Shown here piece after piece: positions 32,579-42,743 of a DNA stretch of 64,000 bases. The stretch lies in assembly GCF_963676685.1 (NCBI RefSeq), contig NC_092354.1, forward strand, positions 31,590,193 through 31,654,192, in the 5' to 3' direction. This stretch comes from Mytilus edulis. Taxonomy: Eukaryota > Mollusca > Bivalvia > Mytilida > Mytilidae. The first letter of the stretch is position 1; each line of letters begins with the position of its first letter. The notes under the pieces were generated by a model, which was given only the letters and a program-made list of their open reading frames with translations, searched no databases and was not told the DNA's origin. Both the position numbers and the translations under genes were made by a program.

Positions 32579-32844
32579 CTACAAAGAAGAAAACAAGTCA
32601 TCTGAACTAACACTTTCAGAACTACATGTATGAGATGCATTAAATATAAATTGTTGTTGATTGTCTTGTGGTGGATTTTCAAGTCTTTCAAGATACAGTT
32701 CATAAGATTCTGGTTTGTGGGCATGTAATCTACATCTCAATTCAAAATCTGGACTATTTGTAGGTTGCTGACGTTCTTTTTTTTTTAAATATTCTTCTAC
32801 GGATGAAATATACACAAAACCAATAACAGAACATACTAAGGACA
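32579..32844 (-). CDS. Membrane-protein gene, last exon A
   Basis: Acceptor TGATTTCAG. The frame gives the membrane span VSLVCSVIGFVYI, then a charged tail (EEYLKKKERQQ, ELYLERLENPPQD) and an acidic Ser-rich end. The stop TAG at 32579-32581 is also the AG of the acceptor of exon B. Confidence 0.5.
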
Positions 32845-33588
32845 CTGAAATCAAACAAATTATATCACTCTTTTAATTTTATATTAGAATACATTTTCAT
32901 TAGGGTTACACAATTTTTCATTTTAAATTGGATGATAATTTTTTTTTTAATGTGAACATAAAATTGAGTGAAAAAAAAATTAAGAAAAAATAATAAATTA
33001 GAGAACAAAAATATGAAAATAAATAAAGTCTCACCTATTTTAGAAGTTATCACACTTGAAACCCATGCAGGTAATCCTTCTGTGCTAGATGTCTAAAATA
33101 AAAGATCATTTATTCATTTGAAGAAGAAGAAGAAGAAGAAGAAGAAGAAGAAGAAGAAGAAGAAGAAGAAGAAGAAGAAGAAGAAGAAGAAGAAGAAGAA
33201 GAAGAAGAAGAAGAAGAAGAAGAAGAAGAAGAAGAAGAAGAAGAAGAAGAAGAAGAAGAAGAAGAAGAAGAAGAAGAAGAAGAAGAAGAAGAAGAAGAAG
33301 AAGAAGAAGAAGAAGAAGAAGAAGAAGAAGAAGAAGAAGAAGAAGAAGAAGAAGAAGAAGAAGAAGAAGAAGAAGAAGAAGAAGAAGAAGAAGAAGAAGA
33401 AGAAGAAGAAGAAGAAGAAGAAGAAGAAGAAGAAGAAGAAGAAGAAGAAGAAGAAGAAGAAGAAGAAGAAGAAGAAGAAGAAGAAGAAGAAGAAGAAGAA
33501 GAAGAAGAAGAAGAAGAAGAAGAAGAAGAAGAAGAAGAAGAAGAAGAAGAAGAAGAAGAAGAAGAAGAAGAAGAAGAAGAAGAAGAAG

Positions 33589-33619
<31 letters not shown>

Positions 33620-35115
33620 GTTGATGAGGTACTTGTTTACAAAAACTTCAATTTGTATATAAATAATTGTAGTATATGAAAATATATATTTTCTTTAAAT
33701 TATCAATTTCATACAAATACTTTTAATTCAATTTGAATATAATATCATAATACACGTAAAATAAAAAAATCTACTATACCCCTGACACAACTAGTAATTT
33801 AACCATCTTTTTAAAGGTGTAACGTATTAGATTCTAAAATTGTTGAATAATTTTCATTATTTCTATTTTGTAGGAATGATTGTGACCAATTTAATGAAGA
33901 CCAGTCCAGACCAGACGAAAGATTACAGATTTTTTCTTCTTAAATAAATCTTAATATTAACATAAATGATTTTGGTTATAATTTATTATTTTCAATGGCA
34001 TTATATATATATCATTGAAATTATTTAACATACCGTATTTGCAAGTGAAGTGTTCTCATATTCTGGTGATGCCTCATCTGATGTTGATTCTGCTGATGGT
34101 TTCTGTAAATGTTACAAGTATGCAATTGAATAAGAATAAATCATATTTACTTTTTCTTTCATTTACCCTTTTTTAACTACATTGTAAGTGCTAATCACTT
34201 AAGTTATAATTCAAAGACTCTCAAGGTTTTTATTTATGTTTTCTTATTGATGTTGACTACATACAGTTACTTATATAAAAAAGAAGATGTGATGTGATTA
34301 CTAATGAGACAACTATCCACAAAAGACCAAAATGACACAAATTAACAATTATAGGTTACCGTACAGCCTTCAACAATGAGTAAAACCCATACCACATATA
34401 GTCAGCTATAAAAGGCTTATATAACTTCAAATTCATTTTAACTTGGACTTATTTATCTCCATATTTTTTATAGACATGTATTTTATTCACATGAGCTTCA
34501 GCAGGACTATTTATAATTTTATACGTTTTGGAGTAGTTGATAATTTCTATACTATGCACACAATTAAAACAATGTTTCTTTTTTAATATGTTCACACTTG
34601 TATGCTTCCAACACCTTGAACATGAGTAAAGTTGTGAAATATTATGGTCATTGATGTAGGAAATTTGAGTATTTATTAGTGTTGGAATCATTTGGTTGAA
34701 TATTGTCTCAAAGATATTTACTCTCATTTTAAATATATGGAAATTAGGAGCGCACGTTATTCATGCTGACTTGTACAGTACTTACACAAACATGTTCTCC
34801 AAAAACGACTTTAGTGTTTGGTGGTGAATCAACATTTTGTCACAGCACCTGCCCGTCCGTTATTAGAACAGTTCTCAGACGTCTACCAGTGATTGCAATG
34901 TAGGTGTCAGGGGATAGGGTATTGATGGATAGTGTCTTGACTGTGCTGTACTCCTCGGAATCAAACATGTAATGTCCTTTTCCTACTACACAAACCATTT
35001 TTTCTACCACAAAGTTTAAGTCTTGGATAGCTTTGCATCTTCTAGATGGTTGTAACTCTAGCGGTCTACCACTAGAATCACAGAATGCACCCATCAAAAC
35101 CAATATCAATAACAT
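32579..35115 (-). CDS. Spliced type I membrane protein, main model
   Basis: Exons: 34787-35115, 34034-34102, 33035-33092, 32579-32844. All splice sites are GT-AG and phases agree. The N-terminus MLLILVLMGAFC looks like a signal peptide. A Cys-containing ectodomain follows (RRCKAIQDLNFVVEKMVCVVGKG), then Ser/Thr/Glu-rich stalk exons (KPSAESTSDEASPEYENT), a membrane span (VSLVCSVIGFVYI) and a cytoplasmic tail of about 70 residues. One in-frame TGA (34857-34859) interrupts exon 1, after which the frame stays open for 18 codons to the GTAAGT donor. So it is a recent pseudogene, a sequence error, or a readthrough/alternative donor. I do not recognise the ectodomain. Confidence 0.5.
33035..33092 (-). 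CDS. Membrane-protein gene, juxtamembrane exon
   Basis: 58 bases, acceptor TTATTTTAG, donor GTGAGA, leaving one base. It encodes SSTEGLPAWVSSVITSKI just before the membrane span. The phase-1 donor can join either of two downstream exons. Confidence 0.5.
33121..33618. repeat. Perfect (AAG)166 trinucleotide tract
   Basis: 498 uninterrupted bases of AAG on the plus strand (TTC on the other), inside an intron. The poly-Lys frame over it is an artefact. A homopurine-homopyrimidine tract of this length can form triplex structures. Assembly length may be approximate. Confidence 0.95.
33874..33943 (+). CDS. Candidate last exon, plus strand
   Basis: Acceptor TATTTTGTAG; its first base completes the codon split at 32328. 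It reads NDCDQFNEDQSRPDERLQIF and stops at TAA 33941-33943, overlapped by AATAAA (33943-33948). If real, the intron contains the GAA tract on the sense strand. Confidence 0.35.
34034..34102 (-). CDS. Membrane-protein gene, stalk exon
   Basis: 69 bases, phase 0 both ends, acceptor TTTCTGTTTACAG-like (TTTACAG), donor GTATGT. Acidic Ser/Thr-rich, as expected of an extracellular stalk. Confidence 0.5.
34283..34420. repeat. Dispersed repeat (GATGTG.GATT family)
   Basis: Same family as 10517-10655, in the first intron of the minus-strand membrane-protein gene. Confidence 0.75.
34449..34727 (-). other. Open frame in intron, probably not a gene
   Basis: 92 residues with a Cys-rich patch (YSCSRCWKHTSVNILKKKHC) that could resemble a zinc knuckle. 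No promoter or splice context. It lies inside the intron of the membrane-protein model. Kept only as a note. Confidence 0.2.
34787..35115 (-). CDS. Membrane-protein gene, exon 1 (in-frame TGA)
   Basis: Start chosen at Met 35113-35115 because it directly begins a signal-peptide-like segment. The frame is open further upstream with more hydrophobic residues, and an overlapping frame (35078-35284) also begins with a signal-like stretch, so the N-terminus is uncertain. It ends in FGEHVC at the GTAAGT donor after an internal TGA. Confidence 0.4.
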
Positions 35116-35756
35116 CTCGAAATTTAAGTGAACAATAATAATCAATATGGAACCTATAAATGAAACGCAATGGATTGTGGGATATGTTTCTGGAATACGT
35201 ACTGATAATCCCTCCGAGTACAAGAGCACCTCTCAAGGTACAAATAACAATGAAAACTGTTCTCATTCTACATTCATTTATCAATAATATACATTATATA
35301 TATAAATATATACACATATGAAAACCAAATAGAAAAATATAATATTAATTTTGGAATTAAACAAATCATTCAATCATCTTCAGTGGAACATCGTCAATTT
35401 GATCAGGTAACCATTTCTACACGGATAAAGTCTTTCAACATGAAGTGATTTCTCGAGTATATAGACCTCTTAACTACTATTCAAAATCAATCAGTCGGGG
35501 AAAAAAAACTATTATCATGTTTAATCTCTGCAATGTCTGGAGTTACTGATTCTCTAACAACTATACTCAAATCACACACAAAACCTTCATCAATTTCCCC
35601 ATCAGGACATTTATGTGGTTGTAATATGTGTGTCAGAAATATTCAAATAAATTAATTGTATCAATATAATGAACATGTGGGAGGAACCTACATAATCTAA
35701 GTTAAATATCAAAGTTTACTAAACATAGAAATTGGAGGGAATAATGTTTGAACAGG
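35116..35756. other. Intergenic, possible coding remnants
   Basis: TATATATAAATATATA near 35298-35312 could be the TATA region of the minus gene. Around 35520-35640 a minus-strand stretch reads HKCPDGEIDEGFVCDLSIVV with no start or splice support. I cannot name it. Confidence 0.3.
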
Positions 35757-36055
35757 AAAAAAAAATAGGGACGCGACAATCATATTGAATCCCTTACAAT
35801 AAAAGGGAGTATTATGAAACCTATTTAACCGAATCAGAGAAAAAGCGTCACTCTTTTGAATCGAATCAGAGAAAAAGTGTCACTCTCTTTTATTATTAAC
35901 TATCCAATGAAAATAAGTGGTTTTATTTTAAAACAGAAATGAGGGAGGGTAGAATAAAATTTTGAATAAAAAAAGGGACGCGACAAACAAACATAATAAA
36001 TACTTTACAATGAAAGGAGCATCATTAGAGAAAAAGCGTCACCCTCTTTTGTTCG
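35757..36055. repeat. Promoter-region direct repeats
   Basis: AATAGGGACGCGACAA near 35764 and AAAAAGGGACGCGACAA near 35970 start two related blocks. AGAGAAAAAGCGTCAC/AGAGAAAAAGTGTCAC occurs three times (near 35839, 35867 and 36017), and CCAATGAAAAT twice. They lie immediately upstream of the TATA box at 36106 and could be duplicated enhancer or origin-like elements. Confidence 0.6.
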
Positions 36056-36105
36056 TTTCTACCCAATGAAAATTAATGGTTTTGTTTATATTTTCTACCA
36101 TACTA

Positions 36106-36114
36106 ATATAAAAA
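36106..36114 (+). promoter_or_regulatory. TATA box for the 36191 gene
   Basis: AATATAAAAAT context, about 80 bases before the ATG and just after the direct repeats. Confidence 0.45.
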
Positions 36115-36190
36115 TGAGAGCCCAAACTAATCATCTTCACTCTTACATCTTACCAGAAAGTTTAACTAGACGGAAGTGTGAAAAAAAAAC

Positions 36191-37018
36191 ATGGATCAGA
36201 TAAATTTGTTGAAAATTCACAAGAAGAATGGTGCTTTTGAGCTGAGAGCAAATTTTGGGAGGAAAAAAACTGCTGTAATGTCAAGGGAGGCGAGTACTTC
36301 TATATGAATCTATACGACAACAGACCGAGATACAAGGACAACAAAATGTTTCTTGGTTTTGATGAGTGAAATGAACTTTGTCAGATAAAGGAGGCGATGG
36401 AGACTATGAGAGGTGAATTTAAGAAGGTAAGATGATGTTCAACATATATGCATCTTCATTTTCTATTTTACAAAAATATTAAAGTATGTCCTAACATTAA
36501 TTCAGAGTTCAGTCATATGTCTTTTTAACTTCGTTTGTTTTCACACAGTAACAAATATTTCATAACTATTTATGATAATAATTAATTTATATACACATAG
36601 GACCGCAATACATATATGTCCGATTGTTTTACGTACAGTGACAAATATTTCACAATTATTCGTGATTGATATTACTCGATACGTTTGTAAAATTAATATT
36701 TTTCTACATTGATCGTTTCAGCCAGTATATATGCCAATGACAGAACCTATAAGTCCTGCAATATATTATCAACATACGTCAAAACCAGCAACCTACCCAT
36801 CACAGATGCTCAGTTATGGCAATATGCAGCAGATGATGGATAAAAACAGTATCGATCAACCCGTAAGAACGTCAATTCCTGTAATAGTCGGGCAAAAAAG
36901 AAAAAACACAAGTGTTGACGATTCAGAAATACCTTTTAAAAAAGTGCGCTATAGTGATGATATAGAGGGAGAATTTGAAAACATTCCACCGGAACTGTTG
37001 AATGAATACCTCATGTGA
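36191..37018 (+). pseudogene. Spliced PC4-like gene, broken (virus-like block)
   Basis: Exon 1 (36191-36426) begins MDQINLLKIHKK. A frameshift near 36290 and a TGA near 36367 break it. After the shift it shows a YFYMNLYDNRP strand pair, then a helix, which fits a PC4-type fold. Donor AAG/GTAAGA at 36427; acceptor TTTCAG near 36720. Exon 2 runs to TGA 37016-37018 and encodes a Pro/Tyr/Met-rich, then basic tail (VGQKRKNTSVDDSEIPFKKV). TATA box and repeats lie upstream, the packaging ATPase remnant downstream on the same strand. Likely an early DNA-binding protein of the same element. Confidence 0.5.
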
Positions 37019-37169
37019 ACAATCATTTCTCTATTCATGGATGGACATTTAATATTCTCATTTACTTTATTATAAATAAATTATCGTATCACATATCTTA
37101 TATCTTTTTCTTCTTTTATATATGTTGAATGTATGGGGTAGATCTCTCATTTTATTTTAAAATGTTGAG

Positions 37170-37845
37170 ATGGAAAGCCGTTGGTGGCAAAGAGAAAGTT
37201 TAATAAAGTTTGAATCTCCTACATCGTTTTTCATTGTCGGTCCAAGTAGTTCTGGAAAGATTTATTTCACTAAACAGTTATTGGTGATGGCTCCGGAAAT
37301 GTTCAAAAATTCCACCATCTAAAATATATTTTTGTTTTAGTGTTTGGCAGGACTTGTATGATAAAATGATAAATGAAATCCCTCAAATTCAATTTCATAA
37401 AGGTCTCCCTTCAATGGAACTGTTAACCAATTGGGGTGAATAGGAGGGTCATAAAATTATAGTTTTCGATGATTTAATGATGGATGCGGCAGATAGTGTC
37501 GAGATGTCTCACATTATGTGTGTTGGGAGTCATCACTATAATATGACAGTTATTCACACATTGCAGAATGTTTTCCAGAAAGGAAAGTCTATGAGAACAG
37601 CCTCACTTAATTGTCAATATTTCATCCTTTTCCGATCTTTTCGAGATGTTTTGCAAATTCAAACATTGGGAAAGCAAATGTTTCCAGGACAGAAGAAATT
37701 GTTTATGGATGCGTATCACAAATCAACAAAACAGAGGTTTAGTTTTCTGCTTCTTGACCTCCACCCTCACACCGATAAAACATATCAGTTGCGTACAAAC
37801 ATTCTTCCAGGACAGTTCTGTACAATATATCAGCCTATACAATGA
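37170..37845 (+). pseudogene. A32/FtsK-like packaging ATPase, broken
   Basis: Starts MESRWWQRESLIKFESPTSF, with a P-loop FIVGPSSSGK at about residues 21-30 whose final Thr is replaced by Ile. A frameshift near 37310 and a TAG near 37441 follow. The Walker B IIVFDDLM lies around 37460-37485. The last part (37477-37845) is open. Motif spacing and the SVWQDLYDKM stretch match DNA-packaging ATPases of Maverick/Polinton and adintovirus-type elements. The P-loop substitution plus two breaks mean it is dead. Its stop overlaps the next start, a compact virus-like layout. Confidence 0.65.
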
Positions 37846-38146
37846 ATGAAGAAGATAGAAACTGTTTTATAAAGTTTCTACTTAAAGTTTCTCCTAGACA
37901 AAATATGTACATATTGAAAACTTTAACTAAAAAAAGCTACAAAGTATTCTAGAGATAGTTGTTAATGTGGTTCAGGGAATTGTACAAATCTCTGACACGG
38001 ATAAAACAGGATTAAAGCGTAAAAAACGAGTTATTCGTAAAGCGATAGCCAAAGGAACAACACTCCGTCAAAGAAAAAAGTGTGTGTATCAACTGAAAAC
38101 CATTTTACCAATATTTTTGGAAGCATATTTGAAATATGGCACGTGA
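37842..38146 (+). pseudogene. Small basic virion-core-like gene, frameshifted
   Basis: Its ATG overlaps the ATPase stop (ATGA at 37842-37845). A one-base frameshift near 37937 divides it. The second half is a basic helix-rich stretch (KRKKRVIRKAIAKGTTLRQR) ending at TGA 38144-38146. I recall a short basic protein of this shape next to the ATPase in Maverick/adintovirus-like elements, but I cannot name it safely. Confidence 0.45.
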
Positions 38147-38657
38147 ACTAATTCTAATTCCGAAATTGAAATTTGACGAGTTAATGAAGCAAGAACATTT
38201 AATGAGAAAATCAGATATAAAAGATGTATAAAAAAACAAGGAACTCTTCACCGCAGAACAAAATGATCGCCTTTTAGAAGACGTGAGTGAAAATTCCAAC
38301 AACAAATTAATGAAGGATGATAAAGCTGAAAATCAGATTGGATTCGGTCAACGGGAACCTTATATGAAGATGACCCCAAAATCATTTTTCAATTTACATG
38401 ATGAGGGATATCCTATCTCGAATAAGGATAATTTTTCTGTTGGAAAAATAAAAAAATCAGAAAATGACGAAGACGATGAACTTCCGTTTGGAAATGACGA
38501 GAACTATGATATGATCAACGAAAAAAAATCTCCTTTGGCGAAACATATCAAGAAGAAACTGAAAACTAAACTAAAGATGGGTGATAATGTATCAAAAAAA
38601 TCGAAAGAAACCAAAAAAATACTTCCCAAGCAAAAGTGGTTATCATTCAATTTTTGA
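38136..38657 (+). pseudogene. MARELILIP-type protein of the virus-like block
   Basis: Its ATG (38136) lies inside the end of the preceding gene. It starts MARELILIPKLKFDELM, then an in-frame TAA near 38230 interrupts. The rest (38283-38657) is open: acidic, low-complexity (ENDEDDELPFGNDENYD), then very Lys-rich to the stop. The acidic-then-basic layout suggests a DNA- or core-binding structural protein. Function is inferred from position only. Confidence 0.45.
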
Positions 38658-38946
38658 TAGTTTTTAGAATCACTACCAACTATTGATGAAACTATTGATG
38701 TGTGAATATTTGAACTTTGAAATTACTGTAGAGTGCTACTAAAGGTATAGTTTGTTTACAAAATAAGGAATGTAATAGTTTAAAGACCATGTAAATAGTT
38801 AATTTATATACTGAACAATGCAAGTTTAATTACTATTTATTTCAATAATTTAAAAGCAAGACAGTTGAATAATCAGAAGTGTGTCGGTGGTGCTCATTGT
38901 TTGATTCTGCTTTTAATTTGATATTGACTTTTACTTTGGATAAACA
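38658..38946. other. Left flank of the Helitron, no gene seen
   Basis: Non-coding; no capsid or protease gene follows the ATPase block before the Helitron start. Confidence 0.45.
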
Positions 38947-39169
38947 TCTATACTATTAAACGAGAAGACCTCATTTTTGGTGTCGCTTCTCCTCCTTCCA
39001 CAATAAATTGATCATTGTGACTATATGTCCTATAGGTACCATGCATAGTCGCATTTGTCATCCATTCTTATGATTATTCAGTTTCGGTTATTTTGGGAGA
39101 AAAACAGAAAAAAAGAAGTCCGGATATGTGTCCGTCATTACTCCGGCTTTTATTCATAGACAACTTCCT

Positions 39170-40110
39170 CTTCCGTTTATATTTCCAGAAGTTTGGTAAA
39201 TTACATTACATACCCTATATTATCATGTTTTATTTAAGAAGTTTGGTAAATTACATTACATACCCTACATTATCATTGCCTGAATCGTTATATAAGAATG
39301 TTGTCCCAAGTGTAAGCAACGACCCAGGCTGTGTGAAATCATTTTTGTCATTCACTTATCGTTATCATGTTTTATTTGTCACGTAAATAACGTCAACGAC
39401 ACAGGCATAGCCTAAATTATCATGTTTTATTTGTAAACACAATCATTTTTGTCATTCACTTATCGTCACGTAAATAACCACACAGGCATAGCCTATATTA
39501 TCATGTTTTATTTAAGATTCATGCAAGCCATTTTTGTTGTCCCAAGTGTAAGCAACGACCCAGGCCGTGTGAAAATAAACACAATCATTTTTGTCATTCA
39601 CAATCATTATATGTTGTAAACACAATCATTTTTGTCATTCACTTATCGTCATGTAAATAACGACACAGGCATAGCCTATATTATCATGTTTTATTTAAGA
39701 TTCATGCAAGCCATTTTCGTTGTCCCAAGAGTAAGCAACGACCCAGGCCGTGTGAAAATAAACACAATCATTTTTGTCATTCACAATCATTATATGTTGT
39801 AAACACAATCATTTTTGTCATTCACTCATCGTCACGTAAATAACAACACAGGCATAGCCTATATTATCATGTTTTATTTAAGATTCATGCAAGCCATTTT
39901 CGTTGTCCCAAGTGTAAGCAATGACCCAGGCCGTGTGAAAATAAACACAACCATTTTTGTCATTCACAATCATTATATGTTGTCCCAAGTGTAAGCAACA
40001 ACCCAGGCTGTGTGAAAATAAACACAATCATTTTTGTCATTCACTTATCGTCACGTAAATAACGACACAGGCATAGCCTATATTATCATGTTTTATTTAA
40101 GATTCAACGA
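39170..40110. repeat. Satellite array A in the Helitron (about 183-bp period)
   Basis: Begins with two 51-bp units (GTTTGGTAAATTACATTACA). About four imperfect units follow with TCATTCACTTATCGTCACGTA, CACAGGCATAGCCTATATTA, TTCATGCAAGCCATTTTCG and AAGCAACGACCCAGGCCGTG. The units are nested and partly truncated. Confidence 0.8.
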
Positions 40111-40114
40111 CACA

Positions 40115-40915
40115 GGCCCTATGAAAATGAATAAAAAAAATCTACAGAATGCATGAATTATTTTGATTTTTAGGTAAACTTTATTTTATTAGTTGAATCT
40201 ATTTCGAGTGACTGTATCTGTATTGTCTATCTTCTGCCAATTTAGGCACACCTCCACAAAAAAAACAAAAAAAAACCGATCACACTATTGAATTATATAC
40301 AGTTTTATCACAATCCTCCACCAATAAAACAAATTGTCAAGGTTTATTTACACACACAAAAAAAAGATCAAAAAAAGATTCATCTGAAATCAAAAAGGTT
40401 AACATTATGATTATTCTCTATTCTGCATGCATGGCATGTGTAACGAAACAAAAACCATGATCATTTTTGTCATTCACTTATTGTCACGTAAATAACGACA
40501 CAGGCATAGCCTATATTATCATGTTTTATTTAAGATTTAACGACACAGGCCCTATGAAAATGAATAAAAAAAATCTACAGAATGCATGAATTATTTTGAT
40601 TTTTAGGTAAACTTTATTTTATTAGTGCAATCTATTTCGAGTGACTGTATCTGTATTGTCTATCTTCTGCCAATCTAGGCACACCTCCACAATAGGAGTA
40701 AAAAATCAACTATATATAATAAAAAAAAAAACGATCACACTATTGAATTATATACAGTTTTATCACAATCCTCCACCAATAAAACAAATTGTCAAGGTTT
40801 ATTTACACACAAAAAAAAGAGATCAAAAAAAGATTCATCTGAAATCAAAAAGGTTAACATTATGATTATTCTCTATTCTGCATGCATGGCATGTGTAACG
40901 AAACAAAAACCATGA
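40115..40915. repeat. Duplicated block B in the Helitron (about 434-bp period)
   Basis: ACAGAATGCATGAATTATTT occurs near 40143 and 40577, each followed by the same series to GATTCATCTGAAATCAAAAAG. An array-A fragment lies between the copies. Confidence 0.8.
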
Positions 40916-41470
40916 GCACAGTGGTTCGCTTCTACACCTTTTTTTATGAAACATACAAATATGTGTTTTCAGTAACCGCTCCGTCGCAACCTTACACATG
41001 TTACAACATCCGACTTAAATTTTGATTGCCAAAATTTCCTACTGATCAACTTTAATCAAAAAGGTTAACATTATGATTATTCTCTATTCTGCATGCATGG
41101 CATGTGTAACGAAACAAAAACCATGAGCACAGTGGTTCGCTTCTACACCTTTTTTTGTGACACATACAAATATGTGTTTTCAGTAACCGCTCCGTCGCAA
41201 CCTTACACATGTTACAACATCCGACTTAAATTTTGATTGCCAAAATTTCCTACTGATCAACTTTAATCAAAAAGGTTAACATTATGATTATTCTCTATTC
41301 TGCATGCATGGCATGTGTAACGAAACAAAAACCATGAGCACAGTGGTTCGCTTCTACACCTTTTTTTGTGACACATACAAATATGTGTTTTCAGTAACCG
41401 CTCCGTCGCAACCTTACATATGTTACAACATCTGACTTAAATTTTGATTGCCAAAATTTCCTGCTAATCA
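40851..41470. repeat. Tandem array C in the Helitron, three 211-bp units
   Basis: AGGTTAACATTATGATTATT at 40851, 41062 and 41273. Units are almost identical, including GAGCACAGTGGTTCGCTTCT and AACCGCTCCGTCGCAACCTT. Confidence 0.95.
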
Positions 41471-42234
41471 ACATTTTACTTAAACAAATCCTTTTACGAA
41501 ACAAAAAGCATATCGATTATTCTGTTTTCTGCATGTGTAATGAAACAAAAAGTATCTATTTATGATTATTGCGTAAAAACTATTTATGATTATTGCATAA
41601 AACTTCTCACACAGGACAAAGGGCGTATCATGCGCTCATGGTGCAGCTTTTTATTTACATTTTTCTAGCATGTAACTGCAACCACTACACAACACAAAAT
41701 TAGTTTCTTTTTATGTCAAACAAATGTTTTTAGTAGTAATTTATTTATCATTTATTGCAGGAAAAAGGTAAAATATAAGCAACATTGCAAGAAAAGCAAC
41801 TGAAATGACCTCAAGGAATGGTATGTTATATCTTACCTATAAAAAAAAAACTTTTATTAACATAATATTTGTCCAATGAAGGGTATACTGTATGGGCATT
41901 CCAATAAAACTCTGTTTGCAATGTCTCCATCACATACAGGGAAAATTCCCACTTACAGAAAAACAATATATTTTCTAAACTTTTTAAATCCAATCTCATC
42001 ATCAGAGACAACTCCTGCAAAAGTCCATTAAGCATGAAATATAATTTCATTAAGAAAAATAATACCAATAGTTGTATACTGATGTTCAAAAGTCATAATT
42101 TGATTGACAGAAAACAAATCTTGGTTACAAACTAAAACCAAGGAAAACACACCAACTACATGTATCTTAAAACCGAACTGCTTATTAAAAACACAGAATA
42201 TCTTTAAAGTCTTGCATTTTTTTTTCTTTTCTAG
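41471..42234. other. Helitron interior, possible 5' untranslated exon
   Basis: Mostly non-coding. A short stretch with an acceptor (TTATTGCAG near 41760) and a donor (ATG/GTATGT near 41821), then the strong acceptor at 42234, could be leader exons of the coiled-coil frame. Unproven. Confidence 0.3.
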
Positions 42235-42743
42235 ATGATTATCACAGAATGCCATTGACATGTCACCTGATGAAAGTCATTCACCAACTGGAACAAATCA
42301 AACACAATGGTATAAAAAGTTCCATAGCCATGAATGCATGGACCAAATCAAGAAATTTTGCAGAGATAATAGCAGAAGCTAATGAACTCCAACGACTTTT
42401 CAATTCAGATCTCCAGAACATTATAGATCAGTTAGCAAAGGCAAAATCTGAATCATCACATCTAATTCATGACCTGAGTGAAGCAAGAGGTAATAACAAA
42501 CATCTGAATGAAGAAATTACAAAACTTCAAAAAGAAATAGCTGATTTATCATTTCAAGATATAACAGATGAAATTAAAGATATTCAACAGAATGAAAACC
42601 CACAAGCAGACAAACTATCTTCAGTCAATAAATCTGCATTACAAGATACACACAATAAATCCCAAGAAATGAAAGTTGTACAACCTTCAAATGAAAAAAT
42701 GAAATCAGCATCAGAATCTGCAGATATGGACACACATTCATGA
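42235..42743 (+). CDS. Coiled-coil protein in the Helitron, unknown role
   Basis: Strong acceptor TTTCTTTTCTAG at 42234. The frame from Met 42249 gives 164 residues. Middle part (about 40-95) has heptad-like spacing (LQRLFNSDLQNIIDQLAKAK, EEITKLQKEIADL), a probable coiled coil; the C-terminus is Ser/Lys/Glu-rich and disordered. It may start upstream through splicing. No known Helitron accessory domain (RPA, OTU, endonuclease) is seen. Because it lies between the satellites and the Rep/helicase it could be an accessory gene or captured host exon. Confidence 0.45.

Noticed and set aside
33118-33624. A 168-residue poly-lysine protein
   Set aside because: It is just the translation of the AAG microsatellite.
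39170-41470. CRISPR-like array
   Set aside because: Units are 183-434 bp with no short repeat/unique spacer pattern, in a eukaryotic Helitron.
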